Shown here piece by piece: positions 10,146 to 21,917 of a stretch of DNA of 52,344 nucleotides (position 1 is its first letter; each line of letters starts with the position of its first letter). The notes beneath the pieces are model-generated. The model made no database searches and was not told where the DNA came from. It saw only the letters and a program-made list of their open reading frames with translations. The DNA comes from Lactifluus volemus (taxonomy: Eukaryota > Basidiomycota > Agaricomycetes > Russulales > Russulaceae): NCBI GenBank assembly GCA_022376515.1, contig WTXI01000256.1, forward strand, positions 1 to 52,344, read 5' to 3'. The position numbers and the translations under genes were made by a program.

Positions 10146-12183
10146 CACTACAGCCCCAGCAAAGGGTTAAGGTGGAATCGGGGGACCTCGTCGGCCTTGT
10201 CGGCCGTATAAATGAAATCATTGATGGCGTTGCCTCTATCATACCGGAGAAAGAAGATGACTTTCAGGTGATGCCCCTGGTCGCTCTCCGTGATTTAGCG
10301 CCGCGTTATGTTCCAGGAGACAAAGTCAAGGCCCGCTGTGGCAACTCATCTGGGATTGTCGAATCGGTCAACGATGCCGATCAAAGATTGGTTTATGTCC
10401 GATCTAACCCGATCCAAGAGGTAAGTGATTAGATTTCACAGTGATAACTGTTACTGACAATTAGAAGATTACAACTTTAACAGATTTTGTCGAGTTCTAC
10501 GACCCTCCCCTTCAGCGGTCACAACAACGGGTAGGGACTTGGGTTGAGTTCCATGTGGATCGCGAAGGTCAACAGGGGAAGCGGCATGGGTTCATCAAGG
10601 AGATCGATGGTGGTATCGCACGCATAGTGGATGAACATTCTTTCCGCGAGGTAAGTATCACTATCTTGAAGAAACATTTCTGACGTCCTTGTATAGTTTA
10701 TGATCAATGAGCATCAGTTCAACATCTGCGCTGTACAGGGTCCTTCTTTGCCACGGAACGATCCAGTCCATCCCTTTGTTGATCAGCGAGTCATGATCAC
10801 GCGTGGCCGCTTCAAGTCTTACTGTGCCCTTATCAAGGATGTCGGCCCATCTGGGGTGATAGTGGAACCCCAAGCTCTCCTGGTTTCCAGGAGCTCGCCA
10901 AGGCAGCTCATATCATGGTGCGACTTCATACTCGCGTAAGTGTGTGTGTGTGTGTGTTTTTGCATAGGATCTCACATGTGAATTTGCGGAGATAAGACCC
11001 GTGAAAGAACCTGCAAGGCCACCCCCCCCTCGCCCTATCACTCCACCGTCCAGTGCACCCGTTGACTTTGAGAGGCTCACACCGGAACCAGAGGGCTCTC
11101 AGAGAGGTAGGTGTATCTTATTGCCATCTCAGTGAAAGATAACATATGTCCTTAGATCATTGGCTGTTTTTCCCCGCAATACGTACGCTTCTCCAGACCA
11201 AGAGGATACTGTTTACCATCCGTGGAGTGGACTCCAACCAAGATTTGGTGATGTATAAAAACAAGACGGCCAGGTCAGTACCTGACGTTCAGTGGGACTC
11301 TCCGCTGGGAGAGGGCGAAGTCATCATCAGCATGGTTAGAGGCGTCAACATTGTTCAAAAGAGTATAGATCCCAAGTACCTCTTCCCATGGGAGCCAAAG
11401 GCAGGTGGTGACATCGTAGTCATAAGTAGGAACTGTGTTAAGGTTCCAAGTGGGACCTTTGTACGAAGTGTACGATTGTTCGTGAAGTCAAGAACGAGAC
11501 TTGCAAGACGTGCAAGTCAAGATCAAAGGTTCGATAAGGACGAGACTTAGTAAACGACTAAGTCAAGAGCGTTTCAGAGGTCAAGGGCTTTGGGCTTAGG
11601 GATAAGACCAAAGTGTTTTAAGAAGTCGAAGAGCGTGATGTCAAGAGGGTTCTCTCAGGTCTGATGCTTCTAGGCAAGCAAGGTTCTAATAGATAGAAGA
11701 CTTGGATTGCGAAACAAAACTGAGACTTAAGGTCTCTAGGGCAGAAAGTACAGGGTTTATATATAAGAAGATGAGGCTATGTACACAGCCGTAGGGGCTG
11801 TGACCTTCGTACAGCTTTCAGGACTTGAAACATGTTCCAGGAATCAGCGAGTCATCCTGTACATGTGGCTGTTGCTTGCGGCTGTACGGTGCTGTGTGAG
11901 GCTGTATCGTGAGAGAAATAAGTAAGCGATCTGAAACAAAGCGATTGGCAGTCCATTCGCATAAGCAAAGGAGTCAGCAGAAATGAGTCATCAGTCCGAA
12001 AATGTATAGTATGAGTCAGCAAACACGTGTCAGTCCATAACAAACTGCCAGCTATTTGGCTGTTCAGGTACTATAGTTGACAGGAAGGATGACGGTCAGT
12101 TCATTGTACGATTCGCAACCCCAAGTGCTTCACTGGATATGCATCTCCCTAGCGAGCACCTCGCTGTGTTAGAGCCAATTAGA
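10146..12183 (+). pseudogene. Spt5-like KOW-domain protein, split by LTR insertions
   Basis: Exon-like blocks read as tandem KOW domains of the Spt5 elongation-factor type. 10146-10420: RVKVESGDLVGLVGRI, then YVPGDKVKARCGNSSGIV. 10465-10650: GTWVEFHVDREG, then KRHGFIKEIDGG. 10697-10935: DQRVMITRGRFKSYCALIKD. 10971-11106 is a proline-rich linker. 11156-11435 continues to GGDIVVISRN and rejoins 12048-12183 (LFGCSGTIVDRKDDGQFIV) across a solo LTR. Junctions mostly have GT-AG introns, but the one near 10935-10971 does not keep frame. The 5' half is missing: the left side is the copia LTR end at 10077, so the gene may be cut there. Spt5 itself is much longer and starts with acidic and NGN domains, so this looks like a degenerate paralogue, not the housekeeping gene. 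Confidence 0.75.
11436..12042. mobile_element. 607-bp solo LTR inside the KOW gene
   Basis: The element starts TGTTAAGG and ends CATAACA, with the 5-bp target duplication AACTG at 11431-11435 and 12043-12047. Removing the element and one AACTG restores the open frame ...ISRNC-QLFGCSG.... It contains a TATATATAAG box near 11757-11766. No internal coding region is present, so it is a recombined solo LTR, of a family different from the other LTRs in the window. Confidence 0.92.
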
Positions 12184-12449
12184 GTACGTTCCTGACAATT
12201 GTTTGTGTTCTATACCATCGTAATCTATGGACAATGTATCGCACAGTGAGAAGAGGGACTGTAAGAGGACCCAAAAGACTATACAACATGGTACGTCTTT
12301 TATTTCTTTGCCTGGACGGAAACACTACATGTAATTCAAGACTTATGAGATAAGATAAGTGGTATTTCGCTTATCTGTATGAGCCAACACTGATATATGA
12401 CATAGATATCTTCACTATCTACAACGCTGGCGCAATCTCTGGGTATCAA

Positions 12450-13926
12450 TCAGTCATCATCTGAAGAGATCTCGATTACGACAACTGGCTCCGGAGAAGG
12501 TTCGATCACCGGCTTTGGCTCTGGAGAGAAGAAGGCTACAGGATTTCGTGTCGGTTTAGTGCCACTTCCTCCAGCACTGTTTCACTGTGCCATGGCAATC
12601 GCACTGGACGCAGGGCCTCCTATCTTACGGCGCTTACGGATGGTACCGCTGGCCTCATACTGCCTGGCGTTAAGTTGCTCACCAGAGCCACTAGGAGATG
12701 GACAACGATGCATGTGCATCAAACTGGAAGATGTCAACAGCTTGCACAGTGGGCACTGTTTGACGACGCGTATGAACTCGGACATTGAAATCCCCGGGCA
12801 GTTGGGGTCGAACATCATCAGGAGCAATGGCCGGGAGCCCTCAACTCCTAGAGGGGCCATCGCTGCTTCGAGTTCCTGTTGGAACTGAAAGTTTGTACCA
12901 AAAATATCTGGGATACCTAGTGAGTGTAAGCATCTTTCGACAGTTCTGTAGGTCAACTTGAACTCACAAGGGGCCCCATAGTCCAACAGCTCTGTGTCAG
13001 TCCTACGGATCGCAGAGGGGGAACTAGGTCTGGCCTGAGACGGTGGCAGTGTCTCAGCTTCGACCTGGGGCAGCTGGGAGCTGGCCATAGTCGGCATCGT
13101 TTAGACCTTAGGTGTGACTGCACAAGGGTAATTAGAGGATTCATTGCAAGCCATAACCATTACTGACCACTCTTTCTGGTAGGTGTTTCAAATGGGCTGG
13201 GGTGTTTCCCATCCTGATCGGGTGACCCCATTAGTTGGCTTGCGGTCAAGCGCAGTGCTGAAACGATGATCTGGTGAGGTACTTGGTAGGTGGCGCTGGT
13301 ACTTACCATCTCGAAGAGGATAGATGCGTCGTGGCACGTCGGGATTTGCTGTGATGAAGTCCTGTAAATCAACTGTTCAGAGAGCCGTAAGTGACCTACT
13401 CATATAGCTTGTACAATCACTCACCCCAGTACGAGCACTTCATGATAGAGCACATGATGATAGGGCGTCCATAGTTGGGGCTTCGAAGAGACCGCGGCAC
13501 ATGGAACAGGGCAGGATGGTCCATACCATCCATAAGTCCACAGAAACACATGGGCATCTCCCAGCACCGCTTCTTGTAGTAGTCTTCAAGACCAGACACA
13601 GCGACACGCTCGCCACTGGGCATCTCAGGGCTGCAGTCACGAACTGTGAGTAGTATGCACATAACCAATGTGGGAGAGATGACTTACTATGGGACTGGCT
13701 TCAGTGGTTGATCTTTGCCAACAAAGGACCCGATGAAAGTCGCAAATTGGAGTTTTTGCTTCCATGGACGGAATACGGGGTCATACTTGGGAGTGTTGGG
13801 AGTCTGGGGAGTGCCAGGGTTCACGACAACGTTTGGCATAGTGGGGGGAACAATAGGTGAAGAAGACAGAGAGGTGAGAGGTGAGAGGGGGCTTGGAGGC
13901 ACGGAGTCAGGGAGTGGTGCAGGCAT
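12450..13926 (-). pseudogene. zf-GRF zinc-finger protein with SIM-like C-terminus
   Basis: Minus-strand gene starting MPAPLPDSVPPSPLSP at 13926 (an upstream exon is possible). Exon 1 runs to about 13688. Exon 2 starts near 13632 (acceptor CTGCAG) and contains MCFCGLMDG, then SPNYGRPIIMCSIMKCSYW. This fits the GRF zinc finger (CxCG ... GRP..xC....C.YW.D), a ssDNA-binding module found in repair proteins and topoisomerase III. Exon 3 adds VDLQDFITANPDVPRRIY. A later exon (13097-12582) has FQFQQELEAAM and VKQCPLCKLL. After an in-frame TGA (12582-12584) the same frame continues to VVVIEISSDDD and a stop at 12450-12452. That tail has the form of a SUMO-interaction motif. One exon junction near 13100 could not be resolved. 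Confidence 0.68.
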
Positions 13927-14382
13927 TGCCTGTTGGCTTCGCTGAACAAAAAATCATGTATTTATACCACTTGTGAATTCATAATTTCATTCCGTTGCGA
14001 GCTTGTTGCGACTCTGCATTCTGAGTACCAACTGCCAGGTAAATGGCCTGCATTCAGTGGACAAAATTTCATTTTACCATTCTCCGTGCAGGGTCGAATG
14101 TGTAGGTCTAAATTTTTTACATGCCGTAGATATACACAATTTCATGACAATCAAAGGTCTAGCTACAACTGGTAATTCCGGGGGCGGGAAGGACTAACTA
14201 TATCTAAGGAGGTGGGCGCACATAGCTAATTTGGGAGGAGGCGTGTTGGGGCGTTATGGTGACAGTCACGTCCGTGAGTGGGTGACACTCGGGGTTGTCC
14301 GAAGCGTGCGAAGTGAAAATGTGACTGTTACCATCACGTGAAAATGATGTAATTCTTTGTTACGGCGCACTTTTCGGGGGGG
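13927..14382. other. No gene seen
   Basis: Intergenic spacer between the zf-GRF gene and the start of the duplicated unit. It is AT-rich, with short G runs near 14376-14382 just before the duplication boundary. No convincing ORF or RNA. Confidence 0.6.
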
Positions 14383-14628
14383 TTAGTATTATGTCATGTC
14401 ACTTTTGAAGATTTTTGTCACACCGCTTCACATCCGGAAACTCCCGGAAATTTCGAAAGTGAAAATTTCAAAAAATTTAGCGCTGCTGGATGATGGGGCC
14501 TGCACCAACCAATGTGATCATGACCGTGAGTAAGTTGTGGGAATTGCTGAGCGCTTGATCAGCATCGATCAACGGATCCTTGCCTGTTACTACTTACTAT
14601 CTGTTCCCCCCACTGCCAATCCATACAT

Positions 14629-16049
14629 ATGGCTAGTAATAACCCGCTCAGCTCTGCAGAACTCCGAGAGATCCTCGAGTTCACGATCGAGCTCGCAAGA
14701 AAAGCTGGCGCCCTCATGCTCGAAGGATCGCACGCGATCCAACGCGCGGGCGCAGGTGGCGTCGGCGAGAAAAAGAATGCTGTAGACCTTGTGACTGAGT
14801 ACGACGTCAAGGTTGAGGATCTGGTCCGTGGAGAGATCGCGCGCAGATATCCGCACTTTCAATTGTAACGTGTTCTCTTCTCAAGGACCCAAAAAGCCCA
14901 ATTTTTGTAACTGAATATTCTTTGCAGCATCGGCGAGGAGTCGTATTCGTCCGGGACTCATCCACCACTCACGGATGTACCGACATTCTGCGTCGATCCA
15001 ATCGGTACGTAGAAAAAAAACCCAGTTACAGTAGTTTGGGGGTTTTCCCCGAATATTTTTTTGCCATTTCGTCAACAAATCTATCAACCAAAACAAATAA
15101 ATATAGACGGGACGACCAACTTTGTTCACGGCTTTCCCAACGCGTGCATCTCTCTAGGATTGATAGACCAACGCGTCCCAGTCCTAGGCGTGATCTACAA
15201 CCCCTTCCTAGACCACCTATACACCGGTGTGCGACGGCTCTTACCTGCACACGCGTCTGCACCCGGAACCTCAGCGCCTCCCACTCGCACCCGTAGCAGC
15301 GCGTCCACTTCCCAGTCTGGCAGGCGCGCTCATCGCGGTAGAGTGGGGCTCCCATCGCGGACCAGACGCAATACGTCGAAAGTCGAATAGCTTTTCGCGT
15401 CTCGCTGGCGCTCCGCCTCACGGCGTCATGGCGCATGCGCTGCGCTCTGTCGGCAGCGCGGCGTTGAATTTTGGGTTGGTCGCTCAAGGCGCGGTGGATT
15501 TGTATTGGTTCGTCCCTTTTTTTTTATGTTTTTCGTATTCATCTCCTTCCGAGGGACTGAAATTTTTCGTTTGATGGTGCTGTTGTTGATAGGGAGATTG
15601 GATGCTGGTAAACGATTTAATTTTTTTTTGTACTCTGCAGTTTCTATCGCTAACACAAGATCGTCGCCTTCTCCTTCCTCCTCCCCCCCCTTCAACTTAA
15701 AGGCCTTGGGATGTCTGCGTTGCGTAGTACTAAAAATGCTACACCGTCATCGAGTCTTTTGACATTTTGGGTCGTTAGGCGGGCATCGTAATCCTTCAAG
15801 AGGCTGGCGGTTTCGTCACGGGTTCCAAAGACGTATTGCACCATGGGATCGTGACGGAGGCGATCCTGACTGGCCGACGCTACCTTGCCATCCGCGGCGT
15901 AGCGGAGACCCCGGTACGTCCAAAGGTACTGAAAACTTGATTTCACCGCTAACGTGTGAACCAACCAGGAGGAGAGCAGCATCGAAGTGCAGAAACGCAT
16001 CGCGCGCGAATTCTACGATACAGTCGAGGATATCCCCCTCGACGAATAA
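14629..16049 (+). pseudogene. Inositol-monophosphatase family protein, copy 1 (frameshifted)
   Basis: IMPase-family enzymes are Mg-dependent phosphatases of inositol phosphates and related sugars. Exon 1 (14629-14866) reads MASNNPLSSAELREILEF, then LVTEYDVKVEDLV. Exon 2 (about 14930-15003) has the metal-binding IGEES and VDPIG. Exon 3 (about 15107 on) completes [14 protein letters not shown], the signature motif A. Later exons give EIGCWPWDVCAGIV and ILQEAGGF (motif B), ending VEDIPLDE and TAA at 16047-16049. Relative to copy 2, five bases are missing near 15228 (after TGVR), which breaks the frame in exon 3. The remaining exons are in frame with GT-AG introns, so the loss looks recent. Length without the lesion is close to the usual 300 aa. 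Confidence 0.88.
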
Positions 16050-16310
16050 AAACAAGGCGGTAGCGCATAAAGGCAGGTGAATACACGTCATTACCGACCG
16101 GTGATGGATTGGATGGATGCAGTAGAGTACCCGGTATGCTATATAGTGATTCCTGCCCTAAATGACAGTTGGTATATATATACATGCAGTGCTAGCATTC
16201 AAAAAACAAAAAGTTGATCTTTAAAAGAAATAAAGTGGAGAACGAACGAACGAACGAACGAACAAAAGTCGAGAGCGATCGGGGAAGGAGACAAAAATGC
16301 TTCTAAACCC

Positions 16311-17102
16311 CTAAGAGGATCGCGTCGCACTAGCCACCGTTGCGCTTGCACTTGCGCCCGTGCCGCCGGACCCAAACGCGCTCGGTAGGTGCACTTTGAG
16401 TGCCTTCTTACCACCGCCATCCTTCTTCCCCAGCTGATCCCTATCCTTCTCCCGGTCCTTCTCCCGCCCGCCACCGCCCAGCCCGAACCCAAGCCCGAAC
16501 CCAAACACGGGCACGTGCAGGCTCAGCTTACGCATCGTCCGACGTGGCTTGCCCGGCTCCTTCTCCTTCTCTCCACCTCGTTTTTGTTTTTTGTTGTTGT
16601 CGTTCGTTCTCCTGCGCGGCCGCCGTCGTGGAGGAAGACAAGACGCCGTTGGCGAGCGAAGCGGACAATAACGTGGTGCTACCCGACTCTGCGCCTGCAG
16701 GTAGCGGTGGTGCTTCGCGCGAACTCGTGCTCTGCTCGCGTGGCGTGCGGCTGCCACTGCCATGTATCGAGTGCGGCCGTCCACGACGGCGTCCTGCGAG
16801 GATGGTGGACCAGATGGTAGTATGGTGCCGGTGGTGATCGTCATCGGCATCGTCCGCGTCGGCGTCGTGATCGTCCGTCGCCGACGATGGCTCCTCGTTT
16901 GCTCGATGAGGGACAGTGGATGCGGATGCCGTTGTGTCCTGATGGCTCGGCTGGTCAGAGGGTGACGCGGGTGAGACCTGCAGTTCGGGGAGAGACCCGT
17001 CACCTGGTGGGCCGACACCTGCGTCTCCATCTGTGTCTGGAGCGAGCGGCGGCGGCAGAGAGTCGTCGGTGTTCGTAGAGGCGAAGCGTAGGTCGTGATC
17101 AC
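16311..17102 (-). CDS. Low-complexity hypothetical protein, copy 1
   Basis: Unrecognised. One frame on the minus strand is open over the whole interval. The most protein-like reading changes frame near the CAA-rich stretch (about 16595): the first part would be acidic (DDHDADADDADDDHH, TTIWSTILAGRRRGRPHS), the second basic (MRKLSLHVPVFGFG, then GREKDREKDRDQLGKK). The CAA/Q tract differs in length between the two copies, so the frame around it is unstable. The gene converges on the IMPase gene. Coding status is uncertain. Confidence 0.35.
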   Translation of the reverse strand: MITTYASPLRTPTTLCRRRSLQTQMETQVSAHQVTGLSPNCRSHPRHPLTSRAIRTQRHPHPLSLIEQTRSHRRRRTITTPTRTMPMTITTGTILPSGPPSSQDAVVDGRTRYMAVAAARHASRARVRAKHHRYLQAQSRVAPRYCPLRSPTASCLPPRRRPRRRTNDNNKKQKRGGEKEKEPGKPRRTMRKLSLHVPVFGFGLGFGLGGGGREKDREKDRDQLGKKDGGGKKALKVHLPSAFGSGGTGASASATVASATRSS

Positions 17103-17639
17103 TGCATCTACTGTACCATTTACGGTTACGGTCGGTCGTAAAAGACGGGTTCGTTACGTATACGGGGAGTTAGACCGTGATGATCCGTCGCCGTAGATTA
17201 TTTGAAGCGGCTGGGACATGTGCAGTTCGTACCACTGCCACATTCATGTAAGTTATTAATTTTTTTTCGGTAATCTGTATTTGCATGGAGCAGCCTGTAC
17301 TGTATATACAATGACAAAACTACCTGGATCCACTAACAATTCCAATATCCGATCGTTTCGACCGAATGAATGCACTTTTCGGTCTGTTCACCACCACAGG
17401 CCCGTAACTTGAGGCTCTATGCATCAACCCGAACAGAGGAAGAGGCCGAGGACCCATCGGCGATGCGGCGGTCTTCACTCTCGACAGGCCCGGGAGTGGC
17501 CCCACCACATGCTGAATCCGAAGAATGGCTTGCTGAGTGGCCGAGGAGGCGGCGAGGGGCAAGTCCGAGCAATCGGTATAACTTGATAGTGTGACATCTG
17601 CTGCAAACGGATGACCGAGTAAAAAAAGTACTCACACAT

Positions 17640-17998
17640 GTCGGGCCACAATTATTTCGGTCACTGAGCCATGGCATGTTGGTATCATCTGGTGAGGTGG
17701 ATGGGGCAAGCCTCCAGAGACGGATGCAGAGCTGACGACGTCAGATAGCTGCGTCGTAGGATCGTGGTTAAGCCCTATCTTCATACCCAGGCATACTATG
17801 CTCCCAACAAGGCACCAGGGTGCGGCATTGATGCTATGAGGATACAAATAATCAGAAACCCCAGAATGTCGACGAAGAGTCAACGTACCTCAGTGTACAA
17901 AGACTAATACCAACGAAGAACAACAATTGTCTGCAAGCTGCTGATCGTGACACGAAGTTCGGGCTTACGGCAAAGGCACGGAGGAAGGAATCCTCATG
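17640..17998 (-). pseudogene. Fragment resembling a fungal transcription-factor domain, copy 1
   Basis: Two exons on the minus strand (17998-17889, then 17833 downward) join through a GT-AG intron. They read FAVSPNFVSRSAACRQLLFF and then APWCLVGSIVCLGMKIGLNH followed by DP. The W.LVG...LGLHRDP-like ending is the pattern of the fungal_trans region of Zn2Cys6 regulators (family knowledge). I could not find the zinc cluster or a full-length frame. The same block is present in unit 2. Alternative: an unrelated membrane segment. Confidence 0.35.
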
Positions 17999-19833
17999 TT
18001 CAGGCCACTAAGGGGCATGAGGGAAAGAACAGACATTGGAAAATGTCCCGGTGGCGCTGAGTGAGTCACGGCCTCGGGATGAGGTGATGTTAGCGCGGTA
18101 CATGGGGATGAGCATTAATTGATGTCATATTGGGACACTGTCCCGACATCGATGGTGTCGTGTCCGGAGATGAGAGAGCAGCGAAGCCTTCCCTATCCAG
18201 AGGTTAAGACGTTGAGATGCAAACTTTGATCCTGGACGGGCTCTTTCGCCAATGCCTAGCCTGAAAGCACAAGTAAATCGAAATATCTGGGTCGCAGAAC
18301 TAGGGACATACCTGGATTAGACGGAAAGCTCCATCACCTCATTTGACGTCCGACACGGGACCAGCAGTAACAACAGGCAGGGAGTGAGGAAAGCTGCTGC
18401 TGCTACTGCAGTAGTGGTAGGAGCAGGTTGCACTGGAGGGAGGGGCGGCTATGGAGGGTGCTGAAACATCATATGGAGGTGAGGATGATAGCCAAGGGAC
18501 ATCTGCTCACATGGCATAGGTATAGGGGCACAGCCGGGAGGGGTTATGTGAGGCATAGACGTAGGAGAGCTGCCACCTAGCAAGGAGAGGGTGGGCTCGT
18601 TGACGTCGAGTCTCTCCTTCCTTATTAGGTCTGGATTAGTCAGGTTGACTCCACCTTTTCAACTCTACTCAGTGCCATGCATTCTCTACAAATTTGCGCA
18701 AGCGTTGAGCAGCAACTTGAGATTTGGAAATTGAAGTAGTGTGGCTATGGTAAGCGTACTGTTTGATCTTCAATCGAATGTCACCCTTACCGGACTCTTA
18801 TTGTATGCGTGTTTGTTTGGACCTCTGTTAGCTTGCCTTCAGCCAGTCATGATTGCCACGGCACTTCGGTCTTCTTATCAAGCTGGTGTACTGTATCGTT
18901 CCGACATCGCCAGCCTCAAAAGCTACTAACCTCCCTACTTGGTCTGTTCGATGGTCCTCCCACTATTTGCTCTCACTTGTTAGCGAGACCTCAGGCTGGG
19001 CCGTTGGCCGGCTGTCGCACCGCTCGCACATTAACGACACCTCCATCTACCCGGTTGGAAGACGAGGTGATTACCACACACCCTTGGTCACGCACGGGGA
19101 ATTCCACTTATTCACCCATGTGTAGTCTCTGAGCAACTTGAACCATCAGTCGCGAGAATGGATCGACAAGCTCGCCAGGTTAGAGTGGACCGTCCATCCA
19201 CTTTCACGCCGTCTCTGACTCTCCGTGCTACCGTTTGAGTCTGATGTAAGCTCAGAAACACAGGTACGGGCCCACCTCTCCGCTCACCGGAACTTTTCAG
19301 TGTGGTGGTCCCGTTGGCACTTGGGGCGTAGCTGGAGCAGCCAGATGAACCCGGAACGAGGATGGTGGGCTCTAATGCGCTATTATTTGTTGTGTGTGGA
19401 GCATGGTAATTAGTTTAGCTGTGTGTGTTGGTTATCGCGGATGAACAGGAAGCGTGTCTAAAGGCTCAAAGCAGTAAACTACGGTATGGACTTGACAAGG
19501 ACGGGACAAGCAAGTTTATGCTGTATGTGACATCACGACATCAGGCGTATAACTGAGGCGGCGCGCCATGCGCAATGACCCCGTGATCTCCCTTTGGCAC
19601 TTCGTTACTGATCAAATCGAAGATGCACCGGGAGAGAGAAGGTAAGGGATGAGAGGGACATTTCAGCCATTCAAGACAGCTCGTGATTTGTGATTGTGCC
19701 GGCGGCAGACGATCAAGTGGACTCGGAAGAGGCTGATCGTAATGAACCGATCCACGGACCCAAATCGCCCGTAGCACGTGTGGTGCTTCCAAGTCGGTGC
19801 TTCTGATAGCGTACAAGCTCGAGCTGTTTAGGG
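17999..19833. other. No firm gene; duplicated spacer
   Basis: Shared with unit 2 (33779-35597). A 90-aa frame beginning MPRH(F/L)GLLIKLVYC is open in both copies (18853-19125; 34622-34894), but most base differences change the amino acid, so it is not convincing as a gene. The minus strand has scattered protein-like pieces that may belong to the TF-like gene. Upstream of the secreted-protein gene it serves as promoter region. Confidence 0.4.
19317..19440. repeat. Intra-unit repeat, upstream member
   Basis: GGGCGTAGCTGGAGCAGCCAG, then GGGCTCTA, then TTTGTTGTGTGTGGAGC and GTGTGTGTTGGTTA. The same order occurs again at about 20598-20673 plus 24099-24150 (interrupted by a transposon), and at about 46390-46480 in unit 2. 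One copy lies before the secreted-protein gene and one before the NLR. Confidence 0.65.
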
Positions 19834-19840
19834 TATAAAA
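19834..19840 (+). promoter_or_regulatory. TATA box of secreted-protein gene, copy 1
   Basis: TATAAAA lies 87 bp before the ATG and is followed by a CT-rich CCCTCCCTTCTTCTCTCACC tract and CATCATC, a common fungal transcription-start context. The block is almost unchanged in unit 2. Confidence 0.75.
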
Positions 19841-19926
19841 GCTGGGGCCCCTCCCTTCTTCTCTCACCAACATCATCACCGTCGGAAGCCTAATATTCTT
19901 TCAGATTACTTGCTGTGAGCACAGTG

Positions 19927-20235
19927 ATGTTTATCAAGACCATCTTGGCTCTCTCATTTGCAATTCTCGCTCTCGCTGCTCCGAGTCCACAGGACCCGGA
20001 TATAGGCATATTAACGTTTGCAATCGATGGTGCGTTCTGCAGAACTCGTACCCAGCTTGACTGTTCTAAAATAGGCGTCGATGCTACTATTGAAAACCTT
20101 TCTGGTCAGGCATGATGGTAGTACCTTTTGTGTATCTTCTACTGCTGAGTTTATTCATGTCTGCAGACCAGCCCCACAAGGACCACACGGTGCAATCACG
20201 ATTATTGCACAGGGTGGACTTTATTCTGATGTGTT
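19927..20235 (+). CDS. Small secreted protein, copy 1
   Basis: ATG at 19927. The N-terminus MFIKTILALSFAILALAAP is a clear signal peptide, followed by SPQDPDIGILTFAID. Two Cys (AFCRTRTQLDC) lie in the first exon. Unspliced, the frame stops after about 62 aa (20115). A GT-AG intron from about 20103 to the CTGCAG near 20166 would extend it to ...DQPHKDHTVQSRLLH, ending near 20235. I do not recognise the family. It lies directly upstream of the NLR in the same orientation and is part of the duplicated unit. The unit 2 copy is destroyed by a transposon. Confidence 0.6.
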
Positions 20236-20853
20236 AGTTCTCGGCTTTTGCATATCGGCGGTGTCAGTCAGGGTCCACTGTTCACATTTTGTTCTACAGT
20301 ATGTGCTCTATGTGCCAGTAGGACATTTATTCAGTGATCTTTTCATCGTAAGAACAAGTGAGTATGAGTAGTGTGGAATGAGCTAGTGCAAGTGTGAGGA
20401 CACCGCGAGCCTGAGGACTAAGACAATATGAATGACATCAACTGTTATATGATGTTGCTGTCATACCCAAACTCATGAATGATGTAGACAATAAATGGTG
20501 AACTGAAGCGTGAGTTGTACATGTTGTAATGAGAAACCCAATGGACCACATCAGGATCTTTCACCGTGACTACGTCGCAATGCCTCACACAGGTGTGGAT
20601 CGCACTTGAGGCGTAGCTGGAGCAGGCAGGTGAACTTGATGAGGATGGGGCAGGCTCTACTCAGTGCACTAGTCATCACGGAAACTTCCATAAAAAGGTA
20701 TGACAAGGGTAAACTTGGCCATTCTGGGTTATCATACAATCTTATTTAACAAGTTATTGCAATCCCTTGTCATCCCTTGTAATATGTTTTTATAATAAGA
20801 TTATTTTGACTAGGGATTGTTGATAATAACTTGGGATAACAATCCCAGATAAT

Positions 20854-21208
20854 TGTTGGGAGCGCAGCCTCGCAAGGCGTAAGTCGAGCCAACGCTTTCT
20901 GGTCACACGTCACATGACGCGTGACATCGATACCCAAGGACTTTCCGCGTTCTCGTCTAGCTCATTTTCTGCATCCCCTTATGGCTTTATTACCCTAGAA
21001 TTTCACCTCTGTTGAAATACCTTATATAGTGTAGACACCGTGTCCACCATGCCTCAGTCTTTTCATTCACAGACTGAGGTTAGTCACTCTTTACTTCTTT
21101 ATTCTTCAGTAACTTACACTCTACTTAGACTTAGGGTTCTAACTCCAATAGGTAGATCAATATAGTCTTTTCATTCACAGACTGAGACTTAGGGTTCTAA
21201 CTCCAATA
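20854..21208. mobile_element. 355-bp solo copia LTR
   Basis: Starts TGTTGGGAGCG and ends CTCCAATA, with target duplication ATAAT at 20849-20853 and 21209-21213. Same family as the split LTR at 1227-1390/9891-10077. It contains the CCTTATATAGTGTAGACACC block and the doubled TTTTCATTCACAGACTGAG segment. It is nested in the CATC-terminal element. Confidence 0.92.
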
Positions 21209-21917
21209 ATAATGATAAGATTGTATTGACCTGGTAATAACTTGGGAGAACAATCCCTGATGACAATAAGATTATCACATCAAGGTATTGTCAATAACAA
21301 CTTGGGATGACAATCCCTGATAATGACAAGATTATCACAACAAGGTATTGTTATCAATAACTTGGGATGACAATGCCCTGCATAGATTATCTTATCTTAT
21401 CTTATCTTACAAGGTATTGCTTCGTGTTCACGTGCACACAAATGTCCAGGGCTGTAACCCACTTACTATATATGGTGTCAGTTATGTGACTGTATTTTTT
21501 TTCCCCTTCCACTCCGACCATCAACACTCGCACGCTGCATGCACAGCAGCCCTTGATTCTATCTCCCTCTCCTTTACTTCACTGTCGCGTCGACCATGCA
21601 TCTAAGGCCGCCCACGCACTGTTACGGTGTCCTCCCGTCAAGACAGGAGCCCTGCGAGTAACAGAGGCCTTGAGGTTCAAATGGTGGCAACGGCTGACGA
21701 GCTGCTTGCTGAGTCCTTCCCTCTTCTTCCTACAATGTTGCCCAATGCCTCGCCCTCGGCGGCCGCACCTTCCCACTCCCCCGTTCCTCTTTCCGATCTC
21801 CTTTAAATGCCCTTCATCTTAAATCTCAAGTTCAAAGTGTGTTCCCACTTTTCCTCAATCCGTCTCCTCCTCATGCTTGATATTCAATTCCTCTTCTTAA
21901 TGCCCCAATCTTTCCAG

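Noticed and set aside
13160..13372. 70-aa minus-strand ORF as an exon of the zf-GRF gene
   Set aside because: Part of it is out of frame with the splice-supported reading VDLQDFITANPDVPRRIY; only its second half may be used after an intron.
18853..19125. 90-aa plus-strand ORF open in both duplicated units
   Set aside because: About ten residue differences with few silent ones and no recognisable features; open frame is likely chance in young duplicates.
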